Source of the DNA: Rhodothermales bacterium | GTDB taxonomy: Bacteria; Bacteroidota; Rhodothermia; Rhodothermales; VXPQ01 | Direction: 5' to 3' | Assembly: GCA_951812335.1 (NCBI GenBank) | Contig: OX638293.1 | Location: 1,720,731-1,784,730 of the forward strand | Length of the DNA stretch: 64,000 nucleotides | Program-made: the position numbers and the translations under genes | Notes under the pieces: generated by a model | Seen by the model: the letters and a program-made list of their open reading frames with translations, nothing else | Database searches by the model: none | Told to the model about the DNA's origin: nothing | Part shown: one piece after another, positions 44,557-53,178 of the stretch | Numbering within the stretch: position 1 is the first letter of the stretch | Layout of the letters: the number at the start of each line of letters is the position of its first letter

Positions 44557-45627
44557 TCAGCCGATAGCTTCCTGAGCGAACGCCCAGGTTTTTTCTATTA
44601 GGGTAGAAGGTATGTCTCCGGCTACGAAAGCATGACCAATTCGGTCGATTAGCACAAGCCTTATGTTGCCCCTGCTCACCTTTTTGTCGAGCTTCATGGC
44701 GTCCATGAGGTCCGCTATCGAAAGAGAAGCGAGTCCGGGAGGCACTGGAATGCGACGGACGATACGATCGGCTCGCTCGGCGTCGAAGCCTGCCGTTTTA
44801 TACTCGGAAAGGTGCAAGGCGGCCCGCATGCCCGCTGCCACGGCTTCCCCATGCGTGTATGCTCCGTATCCGGCTACTTTCTCGATGGCGTGCGCGAACG
44901 TATGGCCGAAATTCAGAATGGCGCGTAGCCCGGTTTCGAATTCGTCTTCGCACACGATCCGCACTTTCACGCCTGCTGCATGAGGAACAATGCGTTCTAC
45001 GACGGACTCGTTTCGATCAAACAACGCCTCCATATGCGTTTCCAGCTCTGTAAAGAGCGCGTCGTCGGCAATGAGACCGTGTTTGATCACTTCCGCAAGG
45101 CCACTGGTCCATTCGCGTGTTGGGAGGGATTTCAGTAAAGCCGGATCTGTCAGGATACCGATAGGGCGATAGAAGGCGCCGATCAGGTTCTTTCCGGCTT
45201 CATGATTGATGCCGGTTTTGCCCCCTATAGAGCTGTCCACCTGCGCGACCAATGTGGTAGGAACCTGAAAGAGCGGAATGCCGCGAAGTAGTGTAGCGGC
45301 TGCAAAACCGGCGAGGTCGCCTACGACACCCCCCCCGAGGGCCACGAGGGGTGTACCCCGTTCGATGCCCCATGCAAGCGCCCGGTCGCAGATTTCGGCA
45401 AGCCGGTCTTGCGATTTGGTTGCTTCACCGGGCGGCAAGACGATGAGGTGCGGTTCGAGTCCTTTCGGTACAAGGCTGTTGCATACGGCGTCGCCATAGA
45501 GCGCTGCCACGTGCTCGTCCGTTACCACGAGACATCGGTCGGCCTCGACGCCGCCGGAGCGTATTACCGCAGGCAATGTGTCGAGAGGGGCGAAAGAGAT
45601 GGGGATGGACATGGTCGTCGTATGCAT
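44557..45627 (-). CDS. aroB: 3-dehydroquinate synthase
   Basis: This 356-residue enzyme makes 3-dehydroquinate from DAHP in the shikimate pathway. Visible are the NAD-binding ALGGGVVGDLAGFAAATLLRG, DSSIGGKTGINH, and the zinc ligands in LAEVIKHG, FGHTFAHAIE and THGEAVAAGM. Length and motif order are standard. ATG 45627 is used; an ATG five codons further in, just before the Ile-Pro-Ile segment, could also serve. It is divergent from the lipoprotein gene at 45762 and lies immediately before tamB. Confidence 0.95.
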   Translation of the reverse strand: MHTTTMSIPISFAPLDTLPAVIRSGGVEADRCLVVTDEHVAALYGDAVCNSLVPKGLEPHLIVLPPGEATKSQDRLAEICDRALAWGIERGTPLVALGGGVVGDLAGFAAATLLRGIPLFQVPTTLVAQVDSSIGGKTGINHEAGKNLIGAFYRPIGILTDPALLKSLPTREWTSGLAEVIKHGLIADDALFTELETHMEALFDRNESVVERIVPHAAGVKVRIVCEDEFETGLRAILNFGHTFAHAIEKVAGYGAYTHGEAVAAGMRAALHLSEYKTAGFDAERADRIVRRIPVPPGLASLSIADLMDAMKLDKKVSRGNIRLVLIDRIGHAFVAGDIPSTLIEKTWAFAQEAIG

Positions 45628-45761
45628 GGAACGGTACGGACGAGTCCGTTGAGAGGCGCAATATAGCGTTTAGGAACATAAAGGGCGTAAGGGGAACCGC
45701 GTGCAGCCGATACGATAATAAATACAGGCGTTGCGTACTTTATGGAACAGGGAGGTGTGGC

Positions 45762-46202
45762 TTGATCATCGCAAGACTTGTTGTAACGCTGGCCGTTTCG
45801 GTTCCACTTCTTGCAGGTTGTAGTGCGCCGAAAGACATGGTGCAGGGGGACGAAGCGGTAGCAGACTCGCTTCTCTACGGGAAGGCTGTCTACGTACTTA
45901 TCGACGGCAGGGACGCGGGTCCCGTTCCCAGGACCATTCGAGTTTACCGTAGTTATGGCACGCGGGAGGTATCTCTTTTTCAGCAGGGCAAGGAGATTCG
46001 CAAGTACGAAATAGGCATTTCCGCCACCGGGGTCGGCGAGCAGGCTCGCATGGGATTCTGGAGCAGCCGTTCTGCTGACGGGGAGACCTACGATGTGCGT
46101 ACGTTACCGCACAAGGACGAGGTGTACCTGATCCCCTTTTCCGAGAGCCCCATGCGGATCGAAGATCGCCAGTACGGGCTTACCATGCTGATTCGGGAGT
46201 AG
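45762..46202 (+). CDS. Small lipoprotein of unknown function (TTG start)
   Basis: This 146-residue protein begins with a lipoprotein signal (LIIARLVVTLAVSVPLLAGC) whose LAGC lipobox is ideal. The start is TTG at 45762, preceded by GGGAGGT, one of the better ribosome-binding sites in the window. The mature part has an exposed-strand look (RTIRVYRSYGTREVSLF, EIRKYEIGISA) and ends with a hydrophobic strand. No family was recognised. Its location between aroB and degP gives no functional clue. The frame is open upstream to 45576, but that part lacks coding character. Confidence 0.7.
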   Translation: MIIARLVVTLAVSVPLLAGCSAPKDMVQGDEAVADSLLYGKAVYVLIDGRDAGPVPRTIRVYRSYGTREVSLFQQGKEIRKYEIGISATGVGEQARMGFWSSRSADGETYDVRTLPHKDEVYLIPFSESPMRIEDRQYGLTMLIRE

Positions 46203-46233
46203 CCGGGGCCGGATCGCTTCGCATGCGCATTGC

Positions 46234-47835
46234 TTATTCCTCTTGTGCCTGGGGTTTTCTCAGCGCGGTTATTCCGGCGCCTCCGTTCGGTGTGCGTAGC
46301 CGGACAATAAAGGCCTTTCCTTCTTCTATATTTTCGTAGACCGTCTCGAATTCCTTAAGGTTGCGGATTTTCTTCCGATCGATCTCCGAGATGATGGCGC
46401 CGCGGCGCAGGTTTGCTTCGCGGGCCGCGTAACTCGTCGGGTCTATATCCGTAACGATCACGCCTTCGACCGTTTCCTCTTCGAAACCTTCTTCGCGGGC
46501 CATATCCGGGGTAACGTTACTCAGGGCGATGCCCAGTTCGCCCATCAGGCGGTCACCGATTGCATCCGGCGCGTTCTCGTTTTCGGCGAGGGGCGATCCG
46601 TTGTTTTCCCAGCCCCCGAGTTTGATTCGGAAGGTTTTCCGATCGCCTTCGCGGTTCACCTCGACATCCGCATAGTCTCCCGGCTTCATGGCGCCGATCC
46701 ACAACGAAAGCTGCTGGTGATCGCTCAGTTGCTTCCCGTTCAGGCTGACGATGACATCTCCCGGACGGATGCCTGCATTCTCCGCCGCAGAGCCGGTTAC
46801 TACGGACCCGACAACTGCAGCGCCCTGAGGCAGGTTCAGCGCCTCGACAAGGGCTTCGCTCGCGGGGCCATAACTTACGCCAAGCTTCCCGCGCTCGACG
46901 CGTCCGGTGGATATCAACTGATCGGCCACGTTGCGCACGGTATTGACGGGGATGGCGAAGCCGATCCCCTGATATCCGCCTGTGCGGGTGATGATAGCCG
47001 TGTTGATACCGACCAGTTCACCGCGCAGATTCACCAACGGCCCTCCGGAATTTCCCGGATTGATGGCTGCGTCCGTCTGAATGAAGTTATACGTGGGCGC
47101 CGGTCCGCTTGCAGTTTCGTCATTCGATATGCCGTTTCCTACTCGAATCCGGCCTGTTGCACTGATAATACCTGCTGTAACGGTATTACTGAGCGATGCT
47201 TCGATAGGCGATCCGAAAGCCATGACCCACTGTCCGACCTTGATATGATCGGAGTCGCCCATGCCGACAAAGGGCAATGCTTCTGCATCGATCTTGATCA
47301 CGGCGACATCGCTCACCGGGTCCGCCCCGATGACTCGCGCATCGTATTCCGTGCCGTCCATAGCGATGACGGTCAACTCGTTCATATTTTCGATCACATG
47401 ATTGTTGGTCAGGATGTGCCCGTCCGGCCGGATGAGTACGCCCGACCCGAGTCCCCTTCGGGGAATTTGCGGAACATTGAAGTCGAAATCTCTGAAGAAA
47501 TTTCCGAACGGGGTGTTCTCGAAAGGATTTGTCCGCGGCTCATCCGGGTTCCAGTCGGTCGGGACGTTTTCCGCCTGGATCTGTACGACGGCCGGATTGA
47601 CGCGCTCGACTACCTGCGTAAAGGAGTCTTCCAGGGTGGTTGCTTCAGGGAGCACATCGACAACCGGAACACTTTCGGCGGCCCGGGACTCGACGCCGGT
47701 TTTGTTCCCTATACCGAATACGTTGGCCCCCATCATTGCGAACAGGCCGCCGGACAGGAAAACGGCAACGATCACGGCCAGCGAAACGGGATAATTTCTT
47801 TTTGTGCGCATGTTCGGATGTGGATTGGATTGCAA
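46234..47835 (-). CDS. degP: Periplasmic serine protease Do (DegP/HtrA family)
   Basis: This 533-residue HtrA-family protease has an N-terminal membrane-spanning or signal segment (SLAVIVAVFLSGGLFAMMG). The trypsin-like domain shows His in ILTNNHVIEN, Asp in VAVIKIDAEA and the nucleophile in NPGNSGGPLVN. Two PDZ domains follow (ENAGIRPGDVIVSLNGK and the later AREANLRRGAIISEIDRKK). It degrades or refolds damaged envelope proteins. The signal segment is not followed by a clear cleavage site, so it could be membrane-anchored. It converges with the lipoprotein gene and lies 48 bases from repeat copy D. Confidence 0.94.
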   Translation of the reverse strand: MQSNPHPNMRTKRNYPVSLAVIVAVFLSGGLFAMMGANVFGIGNKTGVESRAAESVPVVDVLPEATTLEDSFTQVVERVNPAVVQIQAENVPTDWNPDEPRTNPFENTPFGNFFRDFDFNVPQIPRRGLGSGVLIRPDGHILTNNHVIENMNELTVIAMDGTEYDARVIGADPVSDVAVIKIDAEALPFVGMGDSDHIKVGQWVMAFGSPIEASLSNTVTAGIISATGRIRVGNGISNDETASGPAPTYNFIQTDAAINPGNSGGPLVNLRGELVGINTAIITRTGGYQGIGFAIPVNTVRNVADQLISTGRVERGKLGVSYGPASEALVEALNLPQGAAVVGSVVTGSAAENAGIRPGDVIVSLNGKQLSDHQQLSLWIGAMKPGDYADVEVNREGDRKTFRIKLGGWENNGSPLAENENAPDAIGDRLMGELGIALSNVTPDMAREEGFEEETVEGVIVTDIDPTSYAAREANLRRGAIISEIDRKKIRNLKEFETVYENIEEGKAFIVRLRTPNGGAGITALRKPQAQEE

Positions 47836-47883
47836 CTATGTATGAGATACGCCGCCGCCGCACAATGCCATGCAGCGACTTTA

Positions 47884-48147
47884 AGGATACTCTGATTAAG
47901 TTCGCAAAGCCCAGACGCCGAGAGGGGTGCGCCGGCAAGGAATGACGAAGCAGTGCGGCAGGTCCCACATCATGAGGAATGAGGAATGACGCGGCCAGTG
48001 TGCTCCTCGCAGCCTCCCGAAGGGCGCGTCACGTCCGCGATGCATCGAATCCGCAGCGTTTTCCGCTGATTTCAAAGATGGAATCATGACGTTAATTTAC
48101 GCGCGCAAGTAAAATGCCGGGCGAAGTGGTCTTGATCAGAGTATCCT
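47884..48147 (+). mobile_element. MITE-like structured repeat, copy D
   Basis: This copy is in the same orientation as copy A. It is 264 bp long owing to a 7-bp internal tandem duplication (GAGGAATGAGGAATGACG); without it the length is 257. TA flanks occur at 47882-47883 and 48148-48149. The internal arms are less well matched than in the other copies (GACGCCGAGAGGGGTGCG against GAGGCTGCGAGGAGCACA), suggesting drift. It lies upstream of degP and downstream of fumC, i.e. between two same-strand genes. Confidence 0.78.
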
Positions 48148-48245
48148 TAACTCTTTGGCAGACAAAAACGTGCCAAATCCCAAATTATTGCGGGGAGGGC
48201 GCATCCAGGCATTCGTTTGGCTCATGTAGTGCATTCCGCGCATGG
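48148..48245. other. Short intergenic stretch next to repeat copy D
   Basis: These are ninety-eight bases between repeat D and the fumC stop. A 7-bp inverted repeat TTTGGCA/TGCCAAA with a 10-base loop (48154-48177) is the only structure seen. It is too weak and lacks a T-run on the fumC transcript, so termination is only possible. Confidence 0.35.
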
Positions 48246-49646
48246 TTATGTACCCGGGATTCCCGGTTCCGTCATGGGGCGTACATCGAGAATAGCGTCG
48301 ATGTCCGCCTCCGGGAGCAGATTCATTTCCCGGAGGACATCCCGCACCGAGCGCCGTCCCAGGGCCGCCTTTTTGGCAACCTCTGACGCTTTGTCATACC
48401 CGATAGCAGCATTGAGCGCCGTTGCGATCGACGGATTCAACTCCAGCAATTCGCGGCAGCGTGCGCGATCCGCCTCAATACCTTCTATGCATCGAATGCG
48501 GAACGCATCGCATGCCCCGGCCAGGATCGAGACGCTTTCCAGCATGCAGTGCGCCATAACAGGCATCATCACATTCAGTTCGAGGTTGCCATGCTGTCCG
48601 CCGATCGTGATGGTCGTATGGTTACCCATCACGCGGGCGCAGGTCATCATCATAGCCTCGCTGAGCACTGGATTGACCTTGCCTGGCATGATGGATGATC
48701 CGGGCTGTACGGCGGGAAGCCGGATTTCGGCCGCTCCACTGGTGGGGCCTGCTCCGAGATAGCGCAGATCGTTCGCTATTTTCATCAACGAGACAGCCAG
48801 CGTATTGAGTGCTCCGGACGCACTGACGTACGCATCTCTGGCCGACTGTGCCTCGAAGTGATTTTCCGCTTCGCGGAATGTCAACCCGGATAACCCGGAG
48901 AGGTTTGCAATGGCTTTTTCGGGAAATTTCTTGTGCCGGTTGATCCCTGTTCCTGTGGCCGTACCTCCGAGAGCCAGTTCTTCCAGTTCGCCGGAAGCAT
49001 CCTGCAGGCGGCGTATGCCCTGCGCTATCTGCGATGCGTATCCACCAAACTCCTGTCCGAGTCGCACGGGTGTAGCATCCATCAGGTGGGTGCGTCCGCT
49101 TTTTACAATGTCGTCGAATGCGACGGACTTGTCCGTAAGAGCCTCCCGGAGCCGATCCAGTGCGGGGAGTAACGTACGCTCGATGGCAATGCGTGCGGCG
49201 ATATGCATGGTCGTCGGAATAACATCGTTCGACGACTGCGACATGTTGACATCATCGTTCGGATGGATAGGCCTGCTATACCGCTTTCCGCAGAACGCCT
49301 TGTTTGCAAGCGTTGCGATTACCTCATTGGCATTCATGTTCGTAGAGGTGCCGCTGCCTGTCTGAAAAATATCCAGAACGAATTGGTCGTCGTATTTTCC
49401 GTCGATGATTTGTTGCGCGGCGGTAGCGATGGCCTCTGCCTTGTCTTCCGCCAGCATGCCCAGCGAACAGTTTGCGCGAGCGGCGGCATGCTTTACCATG
49501 CCGAGGGCCTGGATGAATGTCCGCGGAAAGCGAAGACCGCTAATGGGAAAATTCTCGGCGGCTCGTTGGGTCTGTGCGCCGAAGAGCGCGTCGGTCGGCA
49601 CGCGAACCTCGCCGAGCGAATCGGTTTCAATACGAAACTCAGGCAT
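48246..49646 (-). CDS. fumC: Fumarate hydratase class II
   Basis: This 466-residue TCA-cycle enzyme interconverts fumarate and malate and needs no iron-sulfur cluster. Diagnostic segments are GSGTSTNMNANEVIA, SQSSNDVIPTTMHIAA, the SGRTHLMDATPV active-site region, and the fumarase/aspartase signature GSSIMPGKVNP. The C-terminus and length are normal. Its ATG at 49646 lies only 10 bases from the TA flank of repeat copy E, so the promoter must lie in or beyond that element. Confidence 0.95.
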   Translation of the reverse strand: MPEFRIETDSLGEVRVPTDALFGAQTQRAAENFPISGLRFPRTFIQALGMVKHAAARANCSLGMLAEDKAEAIATAAQQIIDGKYDDQFVLDIFQTGSGTSTNMNANEVIATLANKAFCGKRYSRPIHPNDDVNMSQSSNDVIPTTMHIAARIAIERTLLPALDRLREALTDKSVAFDDIVKSGRTHLMDATPVRLGQEFGGYASQIAQGIRRLQDASGELEELALGGTATGTGINRHKKFPEKAIANLSGLSGLTFREAENHFEAQSARDAYVSASGALNTLAVSLMKIANDLRYLGAGPTSGAAEIRLPAVQPGSSIMPGKVNPVLSEAMMMTCARVMGNHTTITIGGQHGNLELNVMMPVMAHCMLESVSILAGACDAFRIRCIEGIEADRARCRELLELNPSIATALNAAIGYDKASEVAKKAALGRRSVRDVLREMNLLPEADIDAILDVRPMTEPGIPGT

Positions 49647-49658
49647 GGGATTACAATA

Positions 49659-49914
49659 TGGATACTCTGATTAATTCTACTTCGATCAGCGCTTCATGTT
49701 CGTGCGCACAGGACATCATGACGATGTCGTTGAAATCAGCGGAAAACGCTGCGATTCGGTGCATGGCGTACATGAAGCGCCCTTTGGTAGGCTTCGAGAA
49801 GCGCGCTGGCTGTGTCATTCCTTCATTATGTGGGGCCTGCCACATTGCTTCGTCATTCCTTGCCAGCGCGCTTCTCGAAGCCTCTGAACTTTGCAGAATT
49901 AATCAGAGTATCCA
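49659..49914 (-). mobile_element. MITE-like structured repeat, copy E
   Basis: This 256-bp copy is in reverse orientation. The ends are complementary for 18 bp or more (ATATGGATACTCTGATTAAT on the left against its exact complement on the right), counting the TA flanks at 49657-49658 and 49915-49916. The internal hairpin is perfect over 22 bp: AGGCTTCGAGAAGCGCGC at about 49787-49808 and its complement at about 49863-49884. The outermost base pair is T-A, where other copies have A-T. It lies between fumC and panC, directly upstream of both. Confidence 0.85.
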
Positions 49915-49956
49915 TATGATGATGGCAGGAGTACGGAGCATTATACGCTGCACACC

Positions 49957-50844
49957 ATGAAAATAATCACTTCCGTCCGGAAGATGCAGGCATGGGCCGA
50001 TCGGCGCCGCAGCGAAGGGCGCTGTATTGCGCTTGTACCCACCATGGGGGCTTTGCATGCAGGGCATGACGCGCTCGTTCGGGCGGCGCTTGCTTCGGCG
50101 GACGATGTAGTGGTGTCCATTTTCGTAAATCCGACGCAGTTCGGCCCCCGGGAGGATTTTAATGCCTATCCGCGTCACTTTGATGAGGATGTGGAAATTC
50201 TTGGAAAGTTGTCTTCCGGGCTCGCCGTGTTTGCCCCTGGAGTAGAGGAGATGTATCCGGGGGGTGTACAGGCGGATCGGATATCCGTCGATGTTGGATA
50301 TCTGAGCCGGTATTTGTGCGGAGCATTCAGGCAGGGGCACTTCGAGGGAGTGGCTACTGCCGTGTTAAAGCTGTTCCATGCGTGTCGTCCGCATGTGGCT
50401 CTTTTCGGACTGAAGGATGCACAGCAATTTGTCATTTTGAGCAGGTTGGTTCGGGATATGTTGCTGGACATCGGGATGGTCGGTGTGCCGACGGTCCGCG
50501 CCGCGGATGGATTAGCGTTTTCGTCCCGCAACGCCTACCTGTCTCCTGGGCAGCGCAAGGCGGCGGTCGTCGTTTCGCAAGCAGTGCATGGCGCTGAGGA
50601 GGCTATCGGGAAGGGGGAACAGCGCCGGGCGGCACTGGTTGAAATCATGTACTCGATACTGCGCCGGGAGGACGATGCGCGTGTGCAATACGCGGATGTG
50701 GTGGATGCGGATACATTACAACCGATCGAAGAAATATCGCCCGGTCAGCACGTACTTGCTGCGGTAGCCGTTTATTTCGGGAGTACACGGCTCATCGACA
50801 GTGTTTTTGCGCAAGCTCCGGGGGCAGCGTGTAGAAAAATATGA
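49957..50844 (+). CDS. panC: Pantothenate synthetase
   Basis: This 295-residue enzyme ligates pantoate and beta-alanine using ATP. The N-terminal LVPTMGALHAGHDALVRAA with its HxGH-type motif, VSIFVNPTQFGPREDF, and the later GLKDAQQFVILSRLVRDM and SSRNAYLSPGQRKAA motifs are all in place. The family HIGH-type second His is present. It begins 41 bases after repeat copy E, so its promoter must lie in or beyond that element. It is followed after 67 bases by panD, giving two adjacent steps of pantothenate synthesis. Confidence 0.95.
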   Translation: MKIITSVRKMQAWADRRRSEGRCIALVPTMGALHAGHDALVRAALASADDVVVSIFVNPTQFGPREDFNAYPRHFDEDVEILGKLSSGLAVFAPGVEEMYPGGVQADRISVDVGYLSRYLCGAFRQGHFEGVATAVLKLFHACRPHVALFGLKDAQQFVILSRLVRDMLLDIGMVGVPTVRAADGLAFSSRNAYLSPGQRKAAVVVSQAVHGAEEAIGKGEQRRAALVEIMYSILRREDDARVQYADVVDADTLQPIEEISPGQHVLAAVAVYFGSTRLIDSVFAQAPGAACRKI

Positions 50845-50911
50845 CGAAGAAAGTTAGATTCCCTGTAATACGTACACCCGATTATGTAAAACACCGGACA
50901 GGCGGATTGTT

Positions 50912-51307
50912 ATGACCGTTACGATGTTCAAGGCGAAGTTGCAGCGGCTTCGGGTTACCGAAGCCGATCTCTACTACGAAGGCTCCATTACCCTGGACGA
51001 AACGTTGCTTGAAGCAGGAGGGATCCTTCCCTACGAAAAGGTGCAGGTGGTCAATGTAAACAACGGTTTGCGCCTTGAGACATACGCTATCCCGGGCCTG
51101 GCAGGCAGTGGTATCGTCAAGTTGAATGGTCCGGCCGCTCGCTCGGCCGCCCGGGGGGACGAAGTGATTGTCATCGCGTATGCCCACATGACACCCGAGG
51201 AAGGTCGCCATCATCGTCCTCGCGTGGTTCTGGTGGACGAAGAAAACACCCCGGTGGATATAAAGGATCTCCCGGCGATAGAGTCAGCAGGCATGCTGGC
51301 GTTCTGA
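50912..51307 (+). CDS. panD: Aspartate 1-decarboxylase
   Basis: This 131-residue pyruvoyl enzyme produces beta-alanine for PanC. The N-terminus (TMFKAKLQRLRVTEADL) is followed by YYEGSITLDETLLEAG, where self-cleavage between Gly and Ser (residues ~26-27) would create the pyruvoyl group. NNGLRLETYAI and NGPAARSAARGDEVIVIAYA complete the family pattern. Length is normal. It is likely co-transcribed with panC upstream and the dehydrogenase downstream (33 bases). Confidence 0.95.
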   Translation: MTVTMFKAKLQRLRVTEADLYYEGSITLDETLLEAGGILPYEKVQVVNVNNGLRLETYAIPGLAGSGIVKLNGPAARSAARGDEVIVIAYAHMTPEEGRHHRPRVVLVDEENTPVDIKDLPAIESAGMLAF

Positions 51308-51340
51308 TCTTCTCCTTACGGATATTCCGATTCAAGTCGC

Positions 51341-52228
51341 ATGAGCCGGTGCAGGACATCCGTAGTAGGGGCCGGCGCCATGGGAAGCGGCATTGCCCAT
51401 GTCTTTGCTCTGCATGGGTATCCGGTGCATCTCGTCGACGTGTCCCCGGTTGCTCTCGAACGGGCCCTTCTTTCGATCCGGAGAAATCTGGACCGGCAGA
51501 GCGTGGCGTATCCCGAAGAGGTCTTGCATCGTATTGTTTCCTTTTCCGATCTACATGAGGCGGTGGCGCACGCCGATCTGGTTATAGAGGTCGTACCGGA
51601 GGACCTGGCGCGCAAACAAACCGTGTTCGCAAGGCTGGATGCTGTTGCACCGGCTCATGCCATATTGGCGAGCAACACCTCTTCCATATCCATTGCCTCG
51701 CTAGCCTCGGCTACCGCCCGTCCCGAACAGGTCATCGGTATGCACTTCTTCAATCCGGTTCCGGTTATGAAGCTGGTTGAAGTCGTACGCGGCCCGGCGA
51801 CGAGCGAGGCGACATTCGAGCGGGTGTTCCGCCTCGCGCGCGACCTGGGCAAAGAGCCGGTCGAGGTGAGGGACGCCCCGGGATTCGTTTCGAACCGGGT
51901 CCTGATGCCGATGATCAACGAGGCCTGCCGCTGCGTCATGGAAGGCGTAGCATCGCCGGAGAGTGTCGATAAAGTGATGACCCTTGGAATGCGTCATCCG
52001 ATGGGACCGCTTGCCCTTGCGGATTTCATCGGGCTGGATGTGTGTTTGTCCATTATGGAAGTGCTCTACGAGGGACTGGCCCACGAGCAATACCGGCCCT
52101 GTGCTCTCCTCAGGGAGATGGTGGATACGGGTCGGCTGGGCCGCAAATCCGGACGCGGGTTTTACAATTACGAAGCGGCTTCCCGATCGGGTGTACCATC
52201 TTTGACATCCGGGCCGCCGCGTTCGTAG
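51341..52228 (+). CDS. 3-hydroxyacyl-CoA (3-hydroxybutyryl-CoA) dehydrogenase
   Basis: This 295-residue NAD-dependent dehydrogenase has a Rossmann start (VVGAGAMGSGIAHVFALHGY), the LVIEVVPEDLARKQ segment, catalytic His in GMHFFNPVPVMKLVEVV, and DAPGFVSNRVLMPMINEA. It acts in fatty-acid or butyrate-type metabolism, oxidising or forming 3-hydroxyacyl-CoA. The last ~60 bases overlap the 3' end of the convergent phoH-like gene. Its exact chain-length preference is not visible. Confidence 0.9.
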   Translation: MSRCRTSVVGAGAMGSGIAHVFALHGYPVHLVDVSPVALERALLSIRRNLDRQSVAYPEEVLHRIVSFSDLHEAVAHADLVIEVVPEDLARKQTVFARLDAVAPAHAILASNTSSISIASLASATARPEQVIGMHFFNPVPVMKLVEVVRGPATSEATFERVFRLARDLGKEPVEVRDAPGFVSNRVLMPMINEACRCVMEGVASPESVDKVMTLGMRHPMGPLALADFIGLDVCLSIMEVLYEGLAHEQYRPCALLREMVDTGRLGRKSGRGFYNYEAASRSGVPSLTSGPPRS

Positions 52229-53160
52229 GCATCGATAATATTTTGCACGAGGCGATGACGCATAACGTCATGGCGGTCAAAGTAAACGAATCGGATGCCT
52301 TCTATGTCTGCCAGTACGTTCCGGACCTCCACGAGGCCGCTTCGCTCGCGGGCCGGCAGGTCCGTTTGGGTAATGTCCCCGGTGACGATCGCCTGACTGT
52401 TTACTCCGAGGCGGGTCAGAAACATCTTCATTTGCAACGAGGTGGCATTCTGGGCCTCGTCCAGAATGACGAACGCATTGTTCAGCGTACGCCCGCGCAT
52501 GTAGGCCAGCGGCACAATCTCCACCACTTTCTTTTCCATGAGTCCCCGTAATTTTTCGCCGGAGAGCATGTCTTCAAGGGCATCGTAGAGCGGGCGCAGG
52601 TAGGGATCGACCTTTTCCCGGAAATCCCCCGGCAGAAAGCCAAGCCGTTCGCCGGCCTCTACCGCCGGCCGGGACAGTACAATCCGTTTCACCTTGCGTG
52701 ATTTGAGCGCAGATACCGCCAGGGCAACCGCGGAGTAGGTTTTCCCCGTGCCCGCCGGGCCAATAGCGAAAACGATGTCGTTCGACCTGGCGGCCTCCAC
52801 CAGGCTTATCTGGCCGCGCATCGTGGCCCGAATGGCTTTGCCTGAGGGTGTGAACAGGATGACATGGTGGGCGCCCAGGGAGCGGGAACCCGCGCCGTCG
52901 CCAGCGGTGAAGAGAGCCAGTACGGTGTCTACATCGTTTTCGGTCAGGCTACCGTTACGAGTAATGACGTCAACGAGTTCTTCGACGATTCGCTCAATAT
53001 CTTCCACGGCGTTTTTTTTACCGTTGAGCATAAGCGCATCGCCACGCGCCGTTACGTGCGTTTCGGGAAAGGCCTGTTCGATCTTGCGTAGATATGCGTC
53101 GTTGAAGCCGTATAGGAGGAGTGGTTCGACGCCTTCGATCGTTAGTGTCTTTTCCGCCAA
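52168..53160 (-). CDS. phoH: PhoH-like ATPase (TTG start)
   Basis: This 330-residue PhoH-family P-loop ATPase is thought to act in RNA metabolism. Walker A is GPAGTGKTYSAVALA (~residue 135) and Walker B is FVILDEAQNAT. The N-terminal KH-like segment (LTIEGVEPLLLYGFNDAYLRK) is present. The open frame runs to 53643 inside dapF on the other strand, but conserved sequence starts with TTG at 53160, which has AAGGTG five bases upstream. That leaves only 18 bases to the divergent dapF ATG. Its 3' end overlaps the dehydrogenase by 61 bp. Confidence 0.87.
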   Translation of the reverse strand: MAEKTLTIEGVEPLLLYGFNDAYLRKIEQAFPETHVTARGDALMLNGKKNAVEDIERIVEELVDVITRNGSLTENDVDTVLALFTAGDGAGSRSLGAHHVILFTPSGKAIRATMRGQISLVEAARSNDIVFAIGPAGTGKTYSAVALAVSALKSRKVKRIVLSRPAVEAGERLGFLPGDFREKVDPYLRPLYDALEDMLSGEKLRGLMEKKVVEIVPLAYMRGRTLNNAFVILDEAQNATSLQMKMFLTRLGVNSQAIVTGDITQTDLPARERSGLVEVRNVLADIEGIRFVYFDRHDVMRHRLVQNIIDAYERGGPDVKDGTPDREAAS

Positions 53161-53178
53161 GAGGTCACCTTGCTTGCT

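Noticed and set aside
49681-49914. Short open frames within the repeats, such as small frames in copies A, B, E and F
   Set aside because: They are not conserved in phase between copies and have no ribosome-binding site or recognisable protein; they are by-products of the structure.
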